NCBI GenBank assembly: GCA_903837025.1
Contig: CAILTC010000075.1
Coordinates: 1 to 12,815, forward strand
Direction: 5' to 3'
Length of the DNA: 12,815 nucleotides
From: an uncultured Bacteroidota bacterium
GTDB lineage: Bacteria > Bacteroidota > Bacteroidia > Flavobacteriales > Flavobacteriaceae
Part shown: positions 6,103 through 12,815 of the stretch, in pieces
Position numbering within the stretch: the stretch's first letter is position 1
Layout of the letters: each line of letters begins with the position of its first letter
The notes under the pieces: model-generated
Told to the model about the DNA's origin: nothing
The model's input: only the letters and a program-made list of their open reading frames with translations
The model's database searches: none
Position numbers and translations under genes: made by a program

Positions 6103-8397
6103 TTACCGAATTATCATTACTTTTTTGACTTTGGTTTCAGTGCCATCTTGTGATGCAACAAAAATCATATAGACGCCCGATGCTACTTTGTATTTCCCGA
6201 AAGCCGTTGTATCCCATTCTATTGTTCCTCCTTCGGATGTGGTTTCGTAAACGAGATTACCTTCAATATCGGTGATTTTTATGTTGGCTTTGTCTAATAA
6301 TCCTGCAATTTTTACAGTTCCTGTATATTCTGGTCGTACGGGATTTGGATACACATAGACATTACTTAAATTGTCATTGGCAGCAGTTGAAGTGCCTTTG
6401 AAGGAGACTAAACCTTTATCTGTAGCGATGAAAACTTCGCCAGTAATACTATTTATATCAATGTCGTTTATGACATTACTTGGCAATGGTGAATTTGTTG
6501 GTGTGAAATGATAGATCGTTTGCTGACCGTTTGGCGAAACTAAAAATATTCCCGAATCGAGTGTCCCAATCCATTTGTTATTGGCTCCATCAACAGCAAT
6601 ATCGGTGATAAATTGCTGGTACATCAGTTCTTGTGCGAGGTTATTATCTAAGATAATTATTGAATTAGTATTTAATTGAGCATCGGTGAGTAAACTGCTA
6701 ACATTTGGCAATATTCGCAATCCTTTTGAAGTCCCTATCCAAAGTTGATCTTTATTATCTACTACAACGGATCTAACATCGATACTAGGTAAATTACCGG
6801 TATCGGTTCCTATGGTGATTTTTTTAAATTTATTGATACTTTCGTTAAAACCCAGAATTCCATCTCTATTTGTAGTAAGCCATTTTGTTCCGTTTTTGTC
6901 AATTGTCATTTTGCCATAATCAGTCGCTATACTTGAGTCAAGAATAGCATCCGTTGAAAAACTTTGCCATTGTCCGTTTGCTTTTAATTCCTTTAATCCA
7001 CTTTTTATTAAACTATTGGTCACCCAAAGATTTCCCGATTTATCAAAAGCAGTTCCATTAATTCTGACATCAATATAGCTTGGATTTGGCGGACTTAATA
7101 TCAAAGATTCCAATCCGCTGTTCGATTGATTATATAAAAATTTAGGAACGTCGTCTACGATTTTTAACAAACCTGAAAAAAAGGAACTAGCATAAACCTC
7201 ATTCTCATTATTAGGATTCACTGTAATTCTACACATTGATTTTGCTCCCAATACCTTTTCGTAAGGAATATTCAACCAGCCCGAAGAGCTGTATTTACTG
7301 ATGCCGTAACTATCTAATGGATATGGATTATAATCCCCTGTGTAACTCCCATAAACCGTCCAAAGTGAAGTTGTTGTGGCCTGAAGAGCAAATATACTAT
7401 TCCTTGAAGGCCCGCTTGGAGAACTGTTTTCAAAAACCAAAGCAGCTGAAATTGTGGTAGTTATTAATCCGTTTTCTTGTGTGCCAATATAAACAGAATC
7501 CCCTACACTGGTCGCACAGGTAAAATTAGGAATGCTTCCAGTAATTTGACTACTGTTTATTTGTCGCACCAACGCCATTTGATTATTATAAATAGAGACA
7601 TTATTAGGAGTTGTAATAATCAAATAATCTACCGTTGCTCGCATATCTACGGAGGGTTGAGAAAGTTGTAAATAGCCTGAAAATGAATTAGAAATAGCAT
7701 TGTATTTATGAATATATCCAGAAGTATTTACAGCAAAAAGTTCTGTACCGAAAGCCTCAACACTTGACCAACTCCCTACCGCAATTTTTGTCCACTGGTT
7801 ATAATCCACTAAATTTTTATTGGTTATGGCTGCCCATTTGATTCCGTTGTTTGTAGCAGCATAAATAAATCCATTGTATATAGTTGTCTGCTTGACTATG
7901 GTTTCTATTCCATTATCTCCTATAAAATAAGTATCGCCAAATTGATTTGTGGTCAAATTAAATTGGACGATACCAAAATCACAGGAAACATAAACAATTC
8001 CGTCATATTCCATAAAATGATTGATTTTTTTTATGTTTGCGGGAAGCTGTTTATTAATAATATCGACAACTTTTATCATACTACCATCGGCTTCATTAAT
8101 GACAATCATTAATCCATTTTCATAACCAACGAGAGTTTTATGAAACGTTTTGCTGTAATATAAAGACGAAATTGTTTCGCCCGAAAGTCCATCAATGGTA
8201 TTGATCGTCTTCATTTCGTTTGTAGCTATTTTTTTGGAAAACAAAGCATTTTCCGAAGCTGCAAAAATAGCGGTTGGAGATTCTGATAAATCCTTGATGT
8301 CATTATACGAAAAGTAGCCTTTCCACAGCAAGTTGTTTTGAGTAAAACCCATTTGCACAACTATCAGAAACAGGAAATATAAAAATTTATTTTTCAT
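6103..8397 (-). CDS. porZ: PorZ-like type IX secretion surface protein with two-propeller region and sorting domain
   Basis: The 764-residue protein has a signal peptide (residues 1-20, ending GFTQ), a long beta-propeller region with repeated blade-like motifs (LWVTNS, KWLTTNRDGILGF, LWIGTSKGLRILP, KWIGTLDSGIFLV, VFIATDKGLVSF), and from about residue 678 a type IX C-terminal sorting domain (NVYVYPNPV, IKITDIEGNLVYE, GVYMIFV, KKVMIIR). This architecture and length fit PorZ, which in Porphyromonas gingivalis belongs to the cell-surface attachment complex with PorU, PorV and PorQ and helps deliver anionic LPS to cargo. The lipid partner in a flavobacterium may differ. recO follows on the same strand; I recall the same pairing in other flavobacteria. 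Alternative: another two-component-regulator-type propeller protein secreted as T9SS cargo. ATG 8397 is supported by the signal peptide and a TATATTTG promoter box upstream. Confidence 0.8.
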   Translation of the reverse strand: MKNKFLYFLFLIVVQMGFTQNNLLWKGYFSYNDIKDLSESPTAIFAASENALFSKKIATNEMKTINTIDGLSGETISSLYYSKTFHKTLVGYENGLMIVINEADGSMIKVVDIINKQLPANIKKINHFMEYDGIVYVSCDFGIVQFNLTTNQFGDTYFIGDNGIETIVKQTTIYNGFIYAATNNGIKWAAITNKNLVDYNQWTKIAVGSWSSVEAFGTELFAVNTSGYIHKYNAISNSFSGYLQLSQPSVDMRATVDYLIITTPNNVSIYNNQMALVRQINSSQITGSIPNFTCATSVGDSVYIGTQENGLITTTISAALVFENSSPSGPSRNSIFALQATTTSLWTVYGSYTGDYNPYPLDSYGISKYSSSGWLNIPYEKVLGAKSMCRITVNPNNENEVYASSFFSGLLKIVDDVPKFLYNQSNSGLESLILSPPNPSYIDVRINGTAFDKSGNLWVTNSLIKSGLKELKANGQWQSFSTDAILDSSIATDYGKMTIDKNGTKWLTTNRDGILGFNESINKFKKITIGTDTGNLPSIDVRSVVVDNKDQLWIGTSKGLRILPNVSSLLTDAQLNTNSIIILDNNLAQELMYQQFITDIAVDGANNKWIGTLDSGIFLVSPNGQQTIYHFTPTNSPLPSNVINDIDINSITGEVFIATDKGLVSFKGTSTAANDNLSNVYVYPNPVRPEYTGTVKIAGLLDKANIKITDIEGNLVYETTSEGGTIEWDTTAFGKYKVASGVYMIFVASQDGTETKVKKVMIIR

Positions 8398-8419
8398 TCT
8401 TTACAGAAATATAGATTCG

Positions 8420-8427
8420 CAAATATA
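8420..8427 (-). promoter_or_regulatory. porZ: Putative -7 promoter element for porZ-recO
   Basis: The minus strand reads TATATTTG, a full match to TAnnTTTG, 22 bases before the porZ ATG in the 90-bp gap after the membrane-protein gene. It would drive porZ and, by read-through, recO. No clear -33 element was seen. Confidence 0.5.
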
Positions 8428-8487
8428 CTACAAACGAAAGTTTTTGTGTTTTGTTCTGCTAAATAAAAGCCTACTATTAATTTGAGA

Positions 8488-9621
8488 TTAAATCGTACCC
8501 TTTTCATTCAAAAAAAGAGAATAGATAAAAAAGGGCATGCATAGAATAAAATACGAAATATCGGCTTTACTGTCGTAAAATGCACTTTTAAAACTGCTAT
8601 TAAAAATGGTGAATCCAAAGTAAAATAAGATGGTAAAAAACAAACTTAATCCTGAATAAAAATAAACATCCGTCTCTTCTTGACAGAAAAATGACAAACA
8701 AAACGCTATAAAAATAAACAACAAACTGAACTGTAATGGCATCAGAAAAGAGGACTGAATAATAAAAGGATTCATCACTTTAAAATCTTCAAAATGATTC
8801 CAAACAAAGGGTAAAAAACTTAAAATAAATAGTGATAATGCTATTATACCTAGATAGCACGTGTTTTTTAAATCTATTTTTTTTGTCTTTAAAGCAAATA
8901 CGAATGTAATCAAATACGGAATTACAAAAACATTTCTAGTAGATAGCATCAACCCAATTAACGCTCCGAAAATAAGATTAGAATGCCATCCCTTTTTATA
9001 TTTTTTGAAGAAAAAAACAATAGAAAGCAGTATCAAACTGCCATTTGTAAAAATATTGCTTCGGGTACAAATTTCCCAAATATAAAACAAAGATGTAGCA
9101 ACGAATAGAAACAATATGACTTTGTTTTCTAAGGAGTTGTTGCGTTTTTTTAATAAAAAAACGCACACCAGAATCCCTAAAAAAGAAAATAATCCTAATT
9201 CTCCAATGAAATAAAAAGGTAAGGCTAAAATGAAATAAAAAGGCATGGGTCCTGGATAATTTCCATCAAAAGATTTTGCAGCATAAACATATTCGTTATG
9301 AAAATAATTGTTCCAAAAAGAGGAAATAACACTCCAACGATCCACATTTAAGCTTTCTTTTGGCACAAAATATAAAAGTGCAATTGCCACTAAAAAATAC
9401 AAAGTCAAAAGCAGGTTTATAGATAGCTTCAATTTTATAAGCAAACTGGTAATTGGTTCTTTTTTAAACCAAAGAAGAAAATAAAAGCCTATTATAAATA
9501 ATGAAAAAACAAAAGAATAAGAAGATACTCTGCTTAAATACTTAATGCAGAAAATAAAATTAATAAATAAAAAAACGAGCAAGGAGATATACTTCTTGTT
9601 TAATAATTTGGTATTTATCAT
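8488..9621 (-). CDS. Polytopic membrane protein, possible GT-C-type glycosyltransferase
   Basis: The 377-residue protein has about ten or eleven hydrophobic segments (for example 11-30, 35-52, 68-86, 127-140, 143-157, 166-182, 192-206, 230-245, 254-272, 294-313, 322-340, 355-371). A non-membrane loop at 87-126 contains D94 (NVDRW) and FDGNYPGPMPFYF; an STRNVF motif occurs at 227-232. An acidic residue in the first outer loop of a many-helix protein is the pattern of GT-C glycosyltransferases, which use lipid-linked sugars, but I recognise no definite family. The coding sequence is rich in A and T (two sampled 60-base lines about 23-25% G+C), lower than its neighbours. Poly-Phe/Ile/Leu composition explains part of that; transfer is another possibility. 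It stands between gdhA and porZ with its own putative promoter. ATG 9621 is the first reasonable start. Confidence 0.7.
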   Translation of the reverse strand: MINTKLLNKKYISLLVFLFINFIFCIKYLSRVSSYSFVFSLFIIGFYFLLWFKKEPITSLLIKLKLSINLLLTLYFLVAIALLYFVPKESLNVDRWSVISSFWNNYFHNEYVYAAKSFDGNYPGPMPFYFILALPFYFIGELGLFSFLGILVCVFLLKKRNNSLENKVILFLFVATSLFYIWEICTRSNIFTNGSLILLSIVFFFKKYKKGWHSNLIFGALIGLMLSTRNVFVIPYLITFVFALKTKKIDLKNTCYLGIIALSLFILSFLPFVWNHFEDFKVMNPFIIQSSFLMPLQFSLLFIFIAFCLSFFCQEETDVYFYSGLSLFFTILFYFGFTIFNSSFKSAFYDSKADISYFILCMPFFIYSLFLNEKGTI

Positions 9622-9699
9622 TACTTAGAAATTGAAACTTTTGAATATTATTTTGGTCTAAAATACGGAAGATATTCTTATATATTCTAGATCCTATAG

Positions 9700-9707
9700 C
9701 AAATTTA
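9700..9707 (-). promoter_or_regulatory. Putative -7 promoter element for the membrane-protein gene
   Basis: The minus strand reads TAAATTTG, matching TAnnTTTG. It lies after the gdhA terminator and 78 bases before the ATG at 9621, leaving a leader of about 70 bases. In an AT-rich stretch such matches arise by chance, so support is moderate. Confidence 0.35.
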
Positions 9708-9729
9708 GATTTTAATCCTTTAGCCATAA

Positions 9730-9760
9730 AAAAATGCTCTCCAAAAAGAAGAGCATTTTT
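9730..9760 (-). terminator. gdhA: Intrinsic terminator of gdhA, nearly symmetric
   Basis: AAAAATGCTCT (9730-9740) and AGAGCATTTTT (9750-9760) form a perfect 11-bp stem with a 9-base loop. Read on the minus strand it follows the gdhA stop at 9786 by 25 bases and ends in seven T. The plus strand also has a five-T run, so it could act in both directions. Confidence 0.85.
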
Positions 9761-9785
9761 CAAATTATTTAAAAAGCAATTAAAA

Positions 9786-11129
9786 CTAAACCACTCCTTG
9801 AGCGAGCATGGCATCAGCAACTTTCACAAATCCCGCAATGTTAGCGCCTTTTACGTAGTTGACATATCCACTTTCTTCCTTACCATATTTTTTACATTGA
9901 TTGTGAATTCCAACCATAATGTCTTTTAATCGCTCATCCACTTCCTCGCTAGTCCAGTTCAAACGAATAGAATTTTGCGTCATCTCTAATCCGGATGCGG
10001 CAACTCCTCCAGCATTAGCTGCTTTTCCTGGAGCATAAAGCACTTTCCCGTTCAAAAAAAGTTTAATCGCGTCTAAAGTGCATGGCATATTTGCCGCTTC
10101 GGTAACGCAAATCACGCCATTTGCGATTAGCATTTTCGCATCCTCTTCGTTTAATTCGTTTTGAGTTGCACATGGAATGGCAATGTCAACCTTAACCTCC
10201 CAAACACTTTTGCCTTTGTGAAAAACGGCGTTCGGGTATTTCTCTAAATAAGCTTCGGCTTTATTATCTCCTCTAGCTCTCATTTCGAGCATAAATTCAA
10301 TTTTATCTCCAGAAATCCCTTCTGCATCATAAATATATCCATCAGGACCAGAAAGGGTTAGCACTTTTCCGCCTAATTCATTTATTTTTAAGGCAACACC
10401 CCAGGCTACGTTACCAAATCCAGAAATAGCAACTGTTTTTCCTTTGATTTCATGACCTATCGTTCTAAGCATTTGCTCCGTAAAATAAACCACTCCATAA
10501 CCTGTTGCTTCGGGGCGTATTAATGAACCTCCGTAAGCAATTCCTTTTCCGGTTAGAACTCCCGTAAATTCATTTCTGATTCGTTTGTATTGACCAAAAA
10601 GATAGCCAATTTCTCGGGCTCCTACGCCAATATCACCGGCAGGAACATCTATATCTGGACCAATATGTCGGCATAATTCCATCATGAAAGATTGGCAAAA
10701 ACGCATCACTTCTCCATCCGATTTTCCTTGAGGATCAAAATCCGAACCTCCTTTTCCGCCTCCCATAGGAAGCGTTGTTAAACTATTTTTGAAAACTTGC
10801 TCAAATGCAAGAAATTTAAGCACGGATAAATTTACTGTGTGATGAAAACGAATTCCTCCTTTGTAAGGTCCTATCGCTGAATTCATCTGAATTCTGAATC
10901 CTCTGTTCACTCTGATTTCTCCAGCATCATCAACCCAAGGAACTCTAAATATTATAGACCGTTCCGGTTCTGCAATTCTTAGAAGTAAATTCTTTCCATC
11001 ATATTTTTTTTGCTCTGCAATAAAAGGGATAACGGTTTCGGCAAATTCTCTAACAGCTTGAATAAACTCAGGCTCATTCGGGTTTTTTGACTCCACTTGA
11101 GTCATAAATTGATTAATTTTATCTTCCAT
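9786..11129 (-). CDS. gdhA: Glutamate dehydrogenase, hexameric GdhA type, probably NADP-specific
   Basis: The enzyme interconverts 2-oxoglutarate plus ammonia and glutamate; enzymes of this ~447-residue hexameric type normally work in ammonia assimilation. The catalytic lysine region LPMGGGKGGSDFDP (K126) and the catalytic aspartate in VPAGDIGVGAREIG (D166) are present, with the substrate-binding GPYKGGIRFH (K90) before them. The Rossmann coenzyme domain shows GFGNVAWG (237-244), followed by SGPDGYIYD. The helix-rich end contains CVTEAANMPCT and APGKAANAGGVA. NADP preference is inferred from family resemblance, not from a residue I can prove decisive. The gene is a single unit: its own TATATTTG promoter lies about 90 bases upstream and a strong terminator follows. 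ATG 11129 has an A/T-rich leader without a clear Shine-Dalgarno site. Confidence 0.96.
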   Translation of the reverse strand: MEDKINQFMTQVESKNPNEPEFIQAVREFAETVIPFIAEQKKYDGKNLLLRIAEPERSIIFRVPWVDDAGEIRVNRGFRIQMNSAIGPYKGGIRFHHTVNLSVLKFLAFEQVFKNSLTTLPMGGGKGGSDFDPQGKSDGEVMRFCQSFMMELCRHIGPDIDVPAGDIGVGAREIGYLFGQYKRIRNEFTGVLTGKGIAYGGSLIRPEATGYGVVYFTEQMLRTIGHEIKGKTVAISGFGNVAWGVALKINELGGKVLTLSGPDGYIYDAEGISGDKIEFMLEMRARGDNKAEAYLEKYPNAVFHKGKSVWEVKVDIAIPCATQNELNEEDAKMLIANGVICVTEAANMPCTLDAIKLFLNGKVLYAPGKAANAGGVAASGLEMTQNSIRLNWTSEEVDERLKDIMVGIHNQCKKYGKEESGYVNYVKGANIAGFVKVADAMLAQGVV

Positions 11130-11219
11130 TTTTGGGATTATTTTTCAAATAAGATTACTATTAAATCACAACTGAAAACGAAACAACTAACTTTAAGAAA
11201 ACGATTTCGTAACTAAATA

Positions 11220-11227
11220 CAAATATA
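11220..11227 (-). promoter_or_regulatory. gdhA: Putative -7 promoter element for gdhA
   Basis: The minus strand reads TATATTTG, a full match to TAnnTTTG, 90 bases before the gdhA ATG. The implied leader of about 80 bases is the longest in the window and could hold regulation. Confidence 0.45.
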
Positions 11228-11379
11228 CATTTTATAAGAATATTGATCCTCGTTTTTTAATATTCTTAACCAAATCACTTCATTTTTATAAATGCAGAAA
11301 CAATTTTATTTAAAATCTATAGTATCAATGGCGAAATATAAAAAACCTTATCTTTTATTTACATAATATTAATAATAAC

Positions 11380-11398
11380 TGATGTTTATATATATTTG
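11380..11398 (+). repeat. First copy of a promoter-like direct repeat
   Basis: TGATGTTTATATATATTTG ends in TATATTTG (11391-11398), a TAnnTTTG match. A copy with one base changed follows exactly 40 bp downstream. It may be an upstream second promoter or half of an operator pair. Confidence 0.55.
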
Positions 11399-11419
11399 AT
11401 TATTAACATCCCGAATGAT

Positions 11420-11438
11420 TGATGTTTTTATATATTTG
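11420..11438 (+). promoter_or_regulatory. Second copy of the direct repeat, likely main promoter of the secreted-protein gene
   Basis: TGATGTTTTTATATATTTG ends in TATATTTG (11431-11438), 21 bases before the ATG at 11460, the same distance seen for other promoters in this window. This makes ATG 11460 a better start than the in-frame TTG at 11451, which would leave almost no leader. Confidence 0.55.
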
Positions 11439-11459
11439 TAAAAAACTAATTTGTTTTTA

Positions 11460-12266
11460 ATGGCCCTAAAATCTACAATATTATTTTGTTTTCTCCTTTT
11501 CGGATTTTCGAATATTGCCCATGCACAATTTGGATTTTCACAAGAAATTGGTGTTATTGCTGGTCCTGTAGCCTTTCAATCGGATTATGGAGAAAGACAT
11601 GATTTCTCTACAAATGCAGGGAATACCGGATACGGAATTGGTATTATTCACTATTTAAACTTCTCCTACGAAGCAGATTGTAATTGCTATACTCCCGAAA
11701 CTTATTTTAATGATCACTTTAAATTAAGAAGTGAATTGTCCTATAATAAAACTGAGCTTAGAAATTTTGGCCAATGGGTTGCTCCAAATAAAAAGAGCCT
11801 TGGCGCTGACCAATTACGAGCTATGAGAGGAAGTACTGCAGTTACCAATATAGGAATGCAACTGGAATATTTTCCGTTTAGCATTCGCGAATTTGAATCT
11901 ACAATAGGAAGTTGGGCGCCATTTATCAGCCTTGGAGGACAACTTAACTTTTATGATGCGAAAGCCTCTTCAACAATGGGACCTTTGGGAACACCGTTGA
12001 CAACATTCCCTAAATATCTTGTACCATCAGATGGCCGTCCTTATGGATTTTCTACCGAAGGAGGTACTGTTTGGTCAGTCGTATCAAGTGTGGGAACCCG
12101 CTATAAACTGGCCCGTTTATCTGATTTGATGGTCGATCTAAGAGTTCAATATTATTTTTCGGATTGGGTAGACGGAATTAACCAAAACAAAGCACTTTTC
12201 AAAGAAAATAAATCAAATGACTGGTTGGTTTGGTTTAACGTTGGTTACATTTATTACTTACAATAA
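11460..12266 (+). CDS. Secreted Flavobacterium-type protein, probable outer-membrane barrel (THC0290_0291-like)
   Basis: The 268-residue product has a clear signal peptide (hydrophobic residues 5-20, cleavage near HAQ, residue 23). The mature part begins FGFSQEIGVIAGPVAFQSDYG and shows alternating beta-strand-like, glycine- and aromatic-rich segments (YGIGIIHYLNFSY, FISLGGQLNFYDA, DLMVDLRVQYYFSDW) and ends in WFNVGYIYYLQ, as in outer-membrane barrels. A CNC pair lies at residues 74-76 (EADCNCYTPE). I recall a flavobacterial family named THC0290_0291 with a very similar start; that match is from memory and its function is not known to me. It is the only plus-strand gene, monocistronic, with promoter-like repeats upstream and a bidirectional terminator downstream. 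The start was set at ATG 11460 from promoter spacing; TTG 11451 is the alternative. Confidence 0.8.
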   Translation: MALKSTILFCFLLFGFSNIAHAQFGFSQEIGVIAGPVAFQSDYGERHDFSTNAGNTGYGIGIIHYLNFSYEADCNCYTPETYFNDHFKLRSELSYNKTELRNFGQWVAPNKKSLGADQLRAMRGSTAVTNIGMQLEYFPFSIREFESTIGSWAPFISLGGQLNFYDAKASSTMGPLGTPLTTFPKYLVPSDGRPYGFSTEGGTVWSVVSSVGTRYKLARLSDLMVDLRVQYYFSDWVDGINQNKALFKENKSNDWLVWFNVGYIYYLQ

Positions 12267-12283
12267 TAGTAATATAAGCATAA

Positions 12284-12323
12284 AAAAGAGGCTGTCGAAA
12301 TTATTTTTTTGACAGCCTCTTTT
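12284..12323. terminator. Bidirectional intrinsic terminator between convergent genes
   Basis: AAAAGAGGCTGTC (12284-12296) and GACAGCCTCTTTT (12311-12323) form a perfect 13-bp stem with a 14-base T-rich loop. A/T ends provide a U run on each strand. It lies 17 bases after the plus-strand stop and 22 bases after the end of the minus-strand DinB-like gene. Confidence 0.9.
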
Positions 12324-12345
12324 AATTTTCGTCCCTTTTAATCAA

Positions 12346-12801
12346 TTATATAAGTTTACGAAGTGCAAACATAACTCCTAAATGAAGTCCTTCGTGAAAA
12401 TTATTAAAAGCCATTGCATCCTTGGCACTTTTTAAAATAAAACCTGTTGATGTTGGATATTCGGTGAAATTTTTAAAGATTTCAGCATCGATATCAGCTG
12501 CTGTTTGATCAATCGTACTGAATAACAACGACTTAATTTCATCCACTTCTGCCTGTGTAGCTTGATGTTCTGGTTTGGTTCCTTTCTTGTATTTTTCGAC
12601 CATTTCATCCGAAACATTCATAGGCAAACCCGATAATTTATACACTAAAAGTTGTTGGGTCACAATAACATGGCCAATATTCCAAATTAAATTGTTGTTG
12701 AAACCCTCAGGAATAGCATTGAGTTGGTCTAAAGTATAGTTTTCTAAAAACGGAGCAATCATTTTTCGGCTCGTTCTTGTAATTTCGAAAATTGAATTCA
12801 T
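12346..12801 (-). CDS. DinB-like four-helix metal-binding protein
   Basis: The 151-residue protein has the DinB/YfiT-like arrangement: an N-terminal helix (SIFEITRTSRKMIAPFLE), the motif LIWNIGHVIVTQQ with H44, and near the end NNFHEGLHLGVMFALRKL with H136 and H140. These three histidines fit the conserved metal-binding triad of the fold. Family members include thiol-dependent transferases (for example bacillithiol and mycothiol transferases) and many stress-induced proteins of unknown role, so no substrate can be named. The gene is complete, with ATG 12801 just 14 bases from the window end, so its promoter is not fully visible (the last bases read CAAACTTTAATAAA before the ATG). It converges on the secreted-protein gene across the shared terminator. 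Confidence 0.85.
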   Translation of the reverse strand: MNSIFEITRTSRKMIAPFLENYTLDQLNAIPEGFNNNLIWNIGHVIVTQQLLVYKLSGLPMNVSDEMVEKYKKGTKPEHQATQAEVDEIKSLLFSTIDQTAADIDAEIFKNFTEYPTSTGFILKSAKDAMAFNNFHEGLHLGVMFALRKLI

Positions 12802-12815
12802 TTTATTAAAGTTTG

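Larger units (their letters stand above)
11130..11459. other. Divergent intergenic region between gdhA and the secreted-protein gene
   Basis: This 330-base, very AT-rich stretch contains no convincing reading frame. It holds the gdhA promoter box at 11220-11227 (minus strand), an approximately 80-base gdhA leader with a small stem (TTATTT/AAATAA) near 11144-11158, and two promoter-like blocks for the plus-strand gene at 11380-11438. The middle (about 11230-11375) shows nothing I can assign. Confidence 0.6.

Noticed and set aside
9560..9727. A minus-strand frame of about 55 codons starting MAKGLKSKF, overlapping the start of the membrane-protein gene
   Set aside because: It begins inside the gdhA terminator T run, overlaps the next gene by over 60 bases in another frame, and has no recognisable similarity; AT-rich chance frame is more likely.
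1..12815. CRISPR arrays, tRNA or rRNA genes, insertion sequences, phage or toxin-antitoxin modules
   Set aside because: No regularly spaced repeats, cloverleaf-like conserved T-loop sequences, transposase motifs or paired small genes were seen on either strand.

Overview
The window looks like chromosomal DNA of a Bacteroidota bacterium, most probably Flavobacterium or a close relative. The base composition is AT-rich. A-rich leaders replace strong Shine-Dalgarno sites. Several genes are preceded by the Bacteroidota -7 promoter motif TAnnTTTG. The proteins also point this way: a PorZ-like type IX secretion protein with a C-terminal sorting domain, a DksA-like protein with an eroded zinc site, and a long type-2 isoleucyl-tRNA synthetase.

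Layout, mostly transcribed leftward. At 80-1732+ there is a minus-strand cluster: ileS (1730-5149), a DksA/TraR-like regulator 7 bp downstream, an intrinsic terminator, lspA with its own promoter, and a small secreted barrel-like protein whose first 98 bases overlap the end of lspA. A short intergenic stretch (5150-5322) holds the ileS promoter, a 7-bp tandem repeat and a palindromic element that looks like a dispersed repeat. Next come recO (5323-6036) and porZ (6103-8397), probably co-transcribed from a promoter upstream of porZ. An AT-richer gene for a polytopic membrane protein, possibly a GT-C-type glycosyltransferase, follows at 8488-9621. gdhA (9786-11129) has its own promoter and terminator. 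A 330-bp divergent region separates it from the only plus-strand gene, a secreted Flavobacterium-type protein (11460-12266). That gene converges on a DinB-like gene (12346-12801) across a perfect 13-bp bidirectional terminator.

Most genes are housekeeping: tRNA charging, lipoprotein maturation, recombinational repair, nitrogen assimilation. PorZ and LspA both serve the cell envelope. I found no tRNA or rRNA, CRISPR array, insertion sequence, phage gene or convincing new defence or biosynthetic system. The best points for follow-up are the altered GIHH signature of IleRS (linked to mupirocin hyper-resistance in the IleRS2 family), the rebuilt C-terminus of LspA, the repeat element at 5223-5316, and two near-identical promoter-like blocks 40 bp apart at 11380-11438.
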